Positions 1 through 4,531 of a stretch of DNA of 9,174 nt are shown piece by piece. Positions within the stretch are counted from its first letter, which is position 1. Every line of letters starts with the position of its first letter. The position numbers were made by a program, and so were the translations under genes. This DNA comes from Planctomycetaceae bacterium (GTDB taxonomy: Bacteria > Planctomycetota > Planctomycetia > Pirellulales > UBA1268), in contig NZNR01000051.1 in assembly GCA_002694955.1 (NCBI GenBank), positions 6,091 to 15,264 of the forward strand. Direction: 5' to 3'. The notes beneath the pieces were generated by a model. The model saw only the letters and a list, made by a program, of their open reading frames with translations. It made no database searches and was not told where the DNA came from.

Positions 1-70
1 TAAGGCTGCGAGAATCAAGTCAAGACTCTCTGCCCGTATTGTCAAAACAGCTCAGGCAGCAGCTGGCTGA
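1..70 (+). CDS. rpsT: 30S ribosomal protein S20, C-terminal fragment (partial at left edge)
   Basis: S20 is a small, helical, lysine/arginine-rich protein that binds 16S rRNA during assembly of the 30S subunit. Reading from base 2 gives 22 codons, starting KAARIKSRLSARI and ending AQAAAG, then TGA at 68-70. Base 1 is the third base of a preceding codon that lies outside the window. The K-A-A-R-x-K-S-R-L-x-x-R pattern is the usual C-terminal helix of bacterial S20, which normally follows a His-Lys-Asn type motif. The start and most of the gene lie to the left. A hairpin plus T run follows the stop directly, as expected for a single-gene transcription unit. The identification rests on a short stretch, so another Lys/Arg-rich protein cannot be fully excluded. 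Confidence 0.75.
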   Translation, partial: KAARIKSRLSARIVKTAQAAAG

Positions 71-71
71 G
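44..71 (-). terminator. Possible weak terminator of pyrK, inside the rpsT end
   Basis: On the minus strand, downstream of the pyrK stop, there is a dyad between 71-62 and 60-51. CTCAG pairs with CTGAG across one mismatch and is extended by CAG/CTG. A TTTT run (bases 47-44) follows three bases later. The T run is short and the dyad lies inside the S20 coding end, where a chance repeat is quite possible, so the call is tentative. Confidence 0.28.
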
Positions 72-94
72 AACAAGGTCACTACTTGTTTTTT
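72..94 (+). terminator. Rho-independent terminator after rpsT
   Basis: AACAAG (72-77) pairs with CTTGTT (85-90) around a 7-base loop, and the T run continues to 94. It begins one base after the rpsT TGA, which is where a terminator is expected. The stem is short and A/T-rich, but G-U and A-T pairs can lengthen it at the base (69-71 with 91-93). On the minus strand the same hairpin is not followed by Ts, so it should act on rpsT rather than on pyrK. Confidence 0.55.
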
Positions 95-113
95 GTATCG
101 ATCGAAAGCTTCA

Positions 114-1004
114 TTATATAACGTCCCATTGAATTGCCTGACTGTTGAAGACAGGTCCTTCGATACAGGTTCTTTGGTAGTCCCAGTCGCCCTTCTCATC
201 GAGTATTGGTGCAACGCAGCTAAAGCAGATTCCAATGCCACATGCCATTGGTGTTTCTAGTGATACTTGGCAGTCGAGGGATCGTTCTGCTGCCCACTGT
301 GCAACAGCGGCCATCATTCCTTCGGGTCCACAGCAGGCTATTGCAATTTCTTCAAATGTATTGCTGTTTTCCATTTCATTGAGAAGGTCAATGACTGTGC
401 CACGACATCCTGTTGATCCATCGAGTGTTGCGAGGTGGGTATTCATTCCACAGTTACGGAAGTCGTCAGCGTGTCCGAAAAGACCAGCGTGTCGTGCACC
501 CCAGCAAAACGTGACCTGACTTGATGGACCAGCGGCGAGAAATTCACGGCCCAGCATGAGGAGTGCTGTTTGTCCGATGCCTCCGGCAATGAGCACAAGA
601 TGCTTCGTTGCCGGAAGCTGAAATCCATTGCCAAGTGGACCCCAAAGAGAAAGGTCGTCACCAGGCCGTAAAGAAGTCAATGTTGTTGTGAATTTGCCAG
701 CTACTGCGTAAATAAAATCAACAAATTTGGGTTTTGCGTCGCCGTTATCAGGTGCAAGAGGCGTCGGCTGCCAGTGGTCTGGTGCCTGATGTTGATTGAA
801 CACGTCGTATACCGCGAGAGGGCGGGCAAGGAGTGGATCGCTTCGGTCCTTGACACGAACCATTGCAAACTGGCCTGGTCGACTTGTCATAGCAAGGTTC
901 GGGCAGTCAACACGCACTCGCCATGTGGCCTCAGCAATCTGTTCATGGGCAATGATTTCAGCCTGCTGGAAGTAGTTTTTACATGTTTGGCTGGTCAATG
1001 ACAT
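114..1004 (-). CDS. pyrK: Dihydroorotate dehydrogenase B, electron transfer subunit (PyrK)
   Basis: PyrK carries FAD and a [2Fe-2S] cluster. It passes electrons from the PyrD subunit, which oxidises dihydroorotate to orotate in pyrimidine synthesis, to NAD+. From the ATG at 1004 the protein has 296 residues, close to or slightly longer than the family norm. The FAD-binding ARPLAVYD lies near residues 60-67, GPLGNGF near 122-128, and the nucleotide-binding LIAGGIGQTALL near 138-149. The cluster signature MACGIGICFSC follows, with Cys at about 255, 260 and 263 and the fourth at about 280. All four cysteines are present. Between the FAD motif and the next strand there is a polar stretch of roughly 20 extra residues rich in Pro, Gln and Asp. 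A TTG at 1088 in the same frame would add 28 residues and overlap the upstream gene; it is less likely because the family core starts near SLTSQTCKNYF. No pyrD is in the window, so the partner must be encoded elsewhere. Confidence 0.88.
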   Translation of the reverse strand: MSLTSQTCKNYFQQAEIIAHEQIAEATWRVRVDCPNLAMTSRPGQFAMVRVKDRSDPLLARPLAVYDVFNQHQAPDHWQPTPLAPDNGDAKPKFVDFIYAVAGKFTTTLTSLRPGDDLSLWGPLGNGFQLPATKHLVLIAGGIGQTALLMLGREFLAAGPSSQVTFCWGARHAGLFGHADDFRNCGMNTHLATLDGSTGCRGTVIDLLNEMENSNTFEEIAIACCGPEGMMAAVAQWAAERSLDCQVSLETPMACGIGICFSCVAPILDEKGDWDYQRTCIEGPVFNSQAIQWDVI

Positions 1005-1066
1005 TAATGCTCTGTGGTTACTTATGCATTCAAAATGTTGGGAACATGATTGTAACCGATTGTTTT

Positions 1067-2104
1067 TTAGCGAGTACGCTTTCTCCAAGACGATGCTTTG
1101 CCGGGGCGTTTCGGCCGTCGTTTTCCACCTTGTTCGACCGATCGACGGCCATCCTGGCTCATGGAACTCGCACGGTTTGTTTTTGATCTACCACCATATG
1201 ACCTTTTTGGTGCATTGGCGCGTGATGCGCGTGTGCGGATATTACCGATGGCAGCAGTTGCAGATTTCCGTAATTGCTCGATCTCCTCCCACGTCAGTTG
1301 ACGCCATTGGCCAGGTAGAAGATTTCCAAGGGTTAAGTCACCGACTGCTATGCGTTTCAGTTGCTGAACCTTATGGCCAAGAGATGCAAGCATTCTTCGG
1401 ATTTCTCGATTACGACCCTCGTCGAGTACCATCTCCAGTACGGTGCTCTGTTTGTGTTGTGAACGGACGGTGACTCTTTTCGCTGACGCAGTTGCTTCTG
1501 CGAGGTGAATCCCCTGTCGTAGTGATTCGACAGTCTCTGCTGTTGGGATGCCTGCGATTTGAACGAGGTATTTCTTTTCGACTCCATATCGTGGATGAGT
1601 GAGAAGATTGCCAAGTTCGCCGTCATTTGTCACCAAGATTAGGCCCTCACTCGCGCGATCCAGGCGACCGATGGGAAACAGTCGTTGATCTGCTGGCACC
1701 AGGTCAATTACTCGTGGTCGGCCTGACGGATCGTAATTGGTTGTCACAACCCCGACAGGTTTATTGAGAAGGTAGACGATACGTCGTGGGTTCGGTAATC
1801 GTTCTCCATCAACCAGGATTTGCTGGCGGGCCGGATCAACCTTGCTGCCCAGGGTTGTAACAATCTTGCGATCAACCTCGACTCGACCGGCCGTAATGAG
1901 TTCCTCACATGAGCGACGACTGCCCAGACCCGCCGCTGCAAGAACTTTTTGAAGTCTCTCAAGACCATCGTCATCAAGACCAAGGCGTGAAGTCTTTCCG
2001 TATCGTGGTCGACCCGAGTCAGGCTGTGGAGCCACTTTTCTTGCCAGAGGGCTTCGAGATGTCTGCCTTGCGGCTTTTGATTGGTTACGGGGGGATGGAG
2101 GCAC
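1067..2104 (-). CDS. RsuA/RluB-family rRNA pseudouridine synthase
   Basis: Enzymes of this family convert a specific uridine in 16S rRNA (RsuA) or 23S rRNA (RluB, RluE, RluF) to pseudouridine. An S4 RNA-binding domain lies at about residues 48-95 (ERLQKVLAAAGLGSRRSCEE onward). The catalytic domain follows from about 108, with LNKPVGVVTT, then GRLDRASEGLILVTNDGE, where Asp149 is the expected catalytic aspartate. EGRNREIRRML near 229-239 is the conserved late motif of the RluB/RsuA group. At 345 residues it is longer than RsuA: there is a basic N-terminal tail of about 45 residues and a C-terminal tail of about 65 residues rich in Arg, Lys, Ser and Gly, ending in WRKRTR. The domain architecture favours a large-subunit (RluB-like) enzyme, but the exact target is not shown. 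The GTG start at 2104 has no strong ribosome binding site; an internal GTG at 2035 is possible. The next gene on this strand, pyrK, starts 62 bases after the stop. Confidence 0.88.
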   Translation of the reverse strand: MPPSPRNQSKAARQTSRSPLARKVAPQPDSGRPRYGKTSRLGLDDDGLERLQKVLAAAGLGSRRSCEELITAGRVEVDRKIVTTLGSKVDPARQQILVDGERLPNPRRIVYLLNKPVGVVTTNYDPSGRPRVIDLVPADQRLFPIGRLDRASEGLILVTNDGELGNLLTHPRYGVEKKYLVQIAGIPTAETVESLRQGIHLAEATASAKRVTVRSQHKQSTVLEMVLDEGRNREIRRMLASLGHKVQQLKRIAVGDLTLGNLLPGQWRQLTWEEIEQLRKSATAAIGNIRTRASRANAPKRSYGGRSKTNRASSMSQDGRRSVEQGGKRRPKRPGKASSWRKRTR

Positions 2105-2154
2105 AGGATGAGATTCCAGGGGCGATAGTGATCCCTCAAGGATACATCATTGTG

Positions 2155-2412
2155 CTATCGAATGGGCGCCCACCAGCGAGATCGCGTTACTTCGGGCACC
2201 GGATCCGCAAAATCACGCGGCCGAGCTCCATCCATCAGGGGCAACCTCAAAACAGACGGTGCAATATCGTCTTGCAAATATGGGTCGAAACGAACTGCGC
2301 GTCGCTGCTGCTTAACGGCTGGGCCGGGTTGAACCCAGTCGGGCCGTCCGAGTGAGGTACAGCCTGTGCATCCAAAACAGCAAATTACGACGACTACGCG
2401 GGTAATGTGCAT
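2155..2412 (-). CDS. Short predicted lipoprotein of planctomycete type, function unknown
   Basis: This 85-residue protein begins with MHITR followed by a hydrophobic run (VVVVICCFG) and a lipobox-like C-T-G-C. Lipidation is therefore predicted at Cys18, although the -3 position is Cys rather than the usual Leu. The mature part is short and polar, with a DPY motif near residues 43-45, a GARPRDF stretch near 62-68, and a PVPEVTRSRW segment close to the end. I associate this arrangement (a Gly-Cys rich leader, then a Pro/Arg-rich chain with DPY and ARPR-F) with tiny secreted or membrane proteins in planctomycete genomes; that link is from memory, and no function is known to me. The ATG at 2412 is preceded by CGGAG at 2426-2422, nine bases away, which supports the start. 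It lies 102 bases after manA and 50 bases before the pseudouridine synthase on the same strand. Confidence 0.72.
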   Translation of the reverse strand: MHITRVVVVICCFGCTGCTSLGRPDWVQPGPAVKQQRRAVRFDPYLQDDIAPSVLRLPLMDGARPRDFADPVPEVTRSRWWAPIR

Positions 2413-2456
2413 GTGTGCTCACTCCGAAAACCAAATACAACTCGAAACGAGCTGAG

Positions 2457-2485
2457 AGTCTAGGGAGGTCTTCAGATTTTCCCAA
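2457..2485 (-). promoter_or_regulatory. Possible sigma70-type promoter before the lipoprotein gene
   Basis: Reading the minus strand, TTGGGA (2485-2480) and TAGACT (2462-2457) are separated by 17 bases, each matching four of six consensus positions. The site sits in the manA-lipoprotein gap, about 45 bases upstream of the ATG. Such matches are common by chance. Confidence 0.25.
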
Positions 2486-2514
2486 GGTCGAAAAACAGAC
2501 ATTCCCGATTTAAT

Positions 2515-3513
2515 TTAGGCATTTTTTTCTGCCCCACCTTGTTTTGGTGGAACAGTAATTCGAAGAAGGTGAGGATTCTCATGATTAACCGATTGGCACA
2601 AAAGGCTCTGCGGTTGAAGTTCTGCAGGAAAGAGAACGCAGTCACCTTTTTTGAGGGTTGGAAGATTCCAGTTAGAGGGAAGTTTCAATTCACCGGCTAG
2701 TACTGCGATCATCTCGCAACAATTTCCATCCGTCATCCACGATGTGTCCGGATAGACCTCATCAAAAGAGAAGTAGGAACATTCAACAAGTCGCCGAACA
2801 GCTGGGTCATTCGTCGATTTTTTGGAAGCTAGCCTGATTGGTCCCAAAAAGCGAGTTGCCTCGATTCCTTCGTCGAGGTGGAGAGCTCTTGGTTTGTTGT
2901 TTTTATCGACACGGTTCCAATCGAACAAACGAAAGGTAACGTCACTTGCCTGTTGAATCTCAGCAATGACGAGACCGGCCCCTATGGCGTGAACAGTGCC
3001 AGCGGGGATATATATGCAGTCGCCTGCTCTGGGTTCTATGACATGGAGCACGTCTTCACATGTCCCTGCAGTGATTGCTTTCCGTAGGGCAGGTTCATCG
3101 ATGCCGTTCCGCAGCCCAGCGTAGATTTTGCTCCCTGGTTCGGCTTCAACAACATACCAGGCTTCGGTTTTGCCCCGATCTGGTGGTGTCCTCCGCGAGG
3201 CTTCTTCATCGTTGGGGTGTACTTGTACAGAGAGTACTTTATTCGCATCAAGAAATTTGAACAAAAGCGGGAACGTGCTTGGTGTGGAAATACCGGCCAG
3301 ACCTTTTGGGTCCTCGCGCATTAACTCACCAAGACTTTTTCCAGTAAGAGGACCGTAGCGAACAATACTCTGGTCGCTTCCGTGATCGACAATTTCCCAC
3401 GACTCAGCGTAGGGTCCAGGCTGTTTTAATTCGCGTCCCAACAAGCTTTCGAAACGGCGGCCACCCCAGAGGTAGTGGCGGTAGAGCGGTTTAAAAATAA
3501 GTGGGGTGAGCAT
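2515..3513 (-). CDS. manA: Class I mannose-6-phosphate isomerase
   Basis: This enzyme interconverts fructose-6-phosphate and mannose-6-phosphate in the cytoplasm, feeding mannose into glycolysis or supplying precursors for GDP-mannose and surface sugars. It is a zinc-dependent cupin. From the ATG at 3513 it has 332 residues, like the short Bacillus-type ManA. The N-terminus has the family start FKPLYRHYLWGG (residues 7-18) and AESWEIVDH (37-45). The zinc ligands are visible: Gln97 and His99 in VQVHPND, Glu117 in KTEAWYV, and His175 in PAGTVHAIG. FRLFDWNRVD at about 194-203 is also typical. A GTG at 3579 in the same frame would add 22 residues. I prefer the ATG because the family begins a few residues before FKP, but neither start has a clear ribosome binding site. 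The unrecognised membrane gene lies directly upstream on the same strand. No other mannose pathway gene is present. Confidence 0.9.
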   Translation of the reverse strand: MLTPLIFKPLYRHYLWGGRRFESLLGRELKQPGPYAESWEIVDHGSDQSIVRYGPLTGKSLGELMREDPKGLAGISTPSTFPLLFKFLDANKVLSVQVHPNDEEASRRTPPDRGKTEAWYVVEAEPGSKIYAGLRNGIDEPALRKAITAGTCEDVLHVIEPRAGDCIYIPAGTVHAIGAGLVIAEIQQASDVTFRLFDWNRVDKNNKPRALHLDEGIEATRFLGPIRLASKKSTNDPAVRRLVECSYFSFDEVYPDTSWMTDGNCCEMIAVLAGELKLPSNWNLPTLKKGDCVLFPAELQPQSLLCQSVNHENPHLLRITVPPKQGGAEKNA

Positions 3514-3601
3514 GAGCGTTTTCAAAAGTGGGTTGCGAAGGGGGGCGTTAGTGTTGTAGGCAGTAGAACCGATTGCCACTTAGCTGCGAGAAGGCTTTGG
3601 T

Positions 3602-3901
3602 CTATGTTTGTCCGTAGCCCTCTAAAATTCGACCGATTCCAAAAAGACAAATGGAGGCAACTAGCATTATCAGCATTTGTCCGAGACTAATTGTATGGTT
3701 GAGCTCAAGAATAATTGCAAATGCCGGAAGAATTAATCCAAGACGTTGGCCAGATTGTCCGATAAGTCGCAGCACTGAAGTGTTTGTCTTTGTTAAGTTG
3801 AAGTGTGGAAAGCTTGTGTAAATACGACCTCGATAGCCGGCCGATGCTGAAACACCCGTTAGTTTACCGAGTGGGGTTGTGTCGTGGCTATGTCTGACAA
3901 T
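3602..3901 (-). CDS. Small membrane protein, unrecognised; no standard start codon
   Basis: An open frame of 99 codons ends with TAG at 3604-3602. Its second half reads as a real membrane protein: a Gly/Arg/Gln stretch (LIGQSGQRLG), a hydrophobic segment (LILPAFAIILEL), a short polar turn (NHTISLGQ), a second hydrophobic segment (MLIMLVASICLFGIG), then RILEGYGQT. This suggests two membrane passes or a hairpin. The N-terminal 40 residues are soluble in character (RGRIYTSFPHFNLTKTN). The frame has no ATG, GTG or TTG before residue ~42: it opens after a TGA, and the first near-start codon is ATT at 3901-3899. In the neighbouring frame a TTG at 3900 would give MSDIATTQPHSVN and then stop, so a one-base frameshift, in nature or in the assembly, could explain the missing start. 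It lies just upstream of manA on the same strand and is divergent from tpx. I do not recognise the family and assign no function. Confidence 0.5.
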   Translation of the reverse strand: MVRHSHDTTPLGKLTGVSASAGYRGRIYTSFPHFNLTKTNTSVLRLIGQSGQRLGLILPAFAIILELNHTISLGQMLIMLVASICLFGIGRILEGYGQT

Positions 3902-3939
3902 ACTTCAAACTCAGGTCCCAACAATCTTCAATTTAGCTT

Positions 3940-3945
3940 AAGGAG
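3940..3945 (+). promoter_or_regulatory. Strong ribosome binding site of tpx
   Basis: AAGGAG lies six bases before the tpx ATG. It is the best Shine-Dalgarno match in the window and fixes the start of tpx. Confidence 0.85.
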
Positions 3946-3951
3946 TCCTCT

Positions 3952-4482
3952 ATGACGAACCATCGCTCTGGCGCAGTTACTTTTAAAGGCAATCCGTTAA
4001 CACTTGTTGGCGATGAATTAGCGCCTGGAGCGAAGGCCCCGAATTTTGATCTTCATTGTTATGGCCCAGATGGCATGCAGCATGTCAAACGAGACGATTT
4101 CTTGGGAAAGCCACTTATTGTGAGTGTTGTCCCCTCCCTCGACACGCCAGTCTGTCAGGTTCAAACAAAAACTTTCAATGCACGAGTGGCCTCGCTAGGT
4201 GACAAGGTTTCTGCTTTGACTGTCAGCCTTGACCTGCCGTTTGCGATGAATCGTTTCTGTGGCGCGGAAGCGATTGAATCAATGAAAAATGGAAGTGACT
4301 ACATGGATCGTAGTTTCGGAAAAGACTGGGGTGTGCTCATCGATGAGTTGAAAATTCTTGCGAGGGCAGTTTTTATTCTCGATAGCGATGGTGTTATTCA
4401 GTATGCCCAAGTAGTTCCAGAGGTTGCAGAAGAGCCAGACTATGATTCGGCAATTGCAGCCGTGGAAAAGTTGCTGGAGTAG
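3952..4482 (+). CDS. tpx: Thiol peroxidase, atypical 2-Cys peroxiredoxin
   Basis: Tpx reduces hydrogen peroxide and especially alkyl hydroperoxides, using thioredoxin as electron donor. The 176-residue protein is close to the family length (about 165-170). The peroxidatic site is PSLDTPVC at 61-68, with Thr65 and Cys68. The resolving cysteine is Cys103 in DLPFAMNRFCGAE, so both members of the intramolecular disulfide are present. An Arg at 101 lies in the expected helix. The N-terminus (VTFKGNPLTLVGDEL...G..APNFDL) is the standard beta hairpin and thioredoxin-fold entry of the family. One further cysteine, Cys36, is not part of the known mechanism. There is no signal peptide, although periplasmic location was once proposed for the E. 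coli protein. The gene stands alone on the plus strand. Its promoter must overlap the 5' end of the divergent membrane gene; I could not pick out a convincing one. Its stop is 49 bases from the convergent alaS stop. Confidence 0.95.
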   Translation: MTNHRSGAVTFKGNPLTLVGDELAPGAKAPNFDLHCYGPDGMQHVKRDDFLGKPLIVSVVPSLDTPVCQVQTKTFNARVASLGDKVSALTVSLDLPFAMNRFCGAEAIESMKNGSDYMDRSFGKDWGVLIDELKILARAVFILDSDGVIQYAQVVPEVAEEPDYDSAIAAVEKLLE

Positions 4483-4531
4483 AATTTGGGCTGCTCAGCA
4501 GTCTGGATGCGTTGTAGGGTCAGGAGCTCTC

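Noticed and set aside
1744..2139. A 131-codon minus-strand frame overlapping the 5' half of the pseudouridine synthase
   Set aside because: It runs in another frame through the conserved S4 and catalytic region; its translation has no family features.
1909..2355. A plus-strand open frame of 148 codons spanning the start of the pseudouridine synthase and the lipoprotein gene
   Set aside because: It is antisense to the S4 domain of the synthase and the conserved part of the lipoprotein, and shows no domain or good ribosome binding site.
2436..2456. Small CTCG-AAA-CGAG hairpin between manA and the lipoprotein gene
   Set aside because: The stem is only four bases, without a T run, and is too weak to call a terminator.
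3513..3579. Longer ManA starting at GTG 3579
   Set aside because: The extra 22 residues fall outside the usual family start and have no clear ribosome binding site. Kept as an alternative only.
4483..4531. CTGCT-C-AGCAG dyad between the convergent tpx and alaS stops as a shared terminator
   Set aside because: The stem is short with almost no loop, and neither side is followed by a T run.
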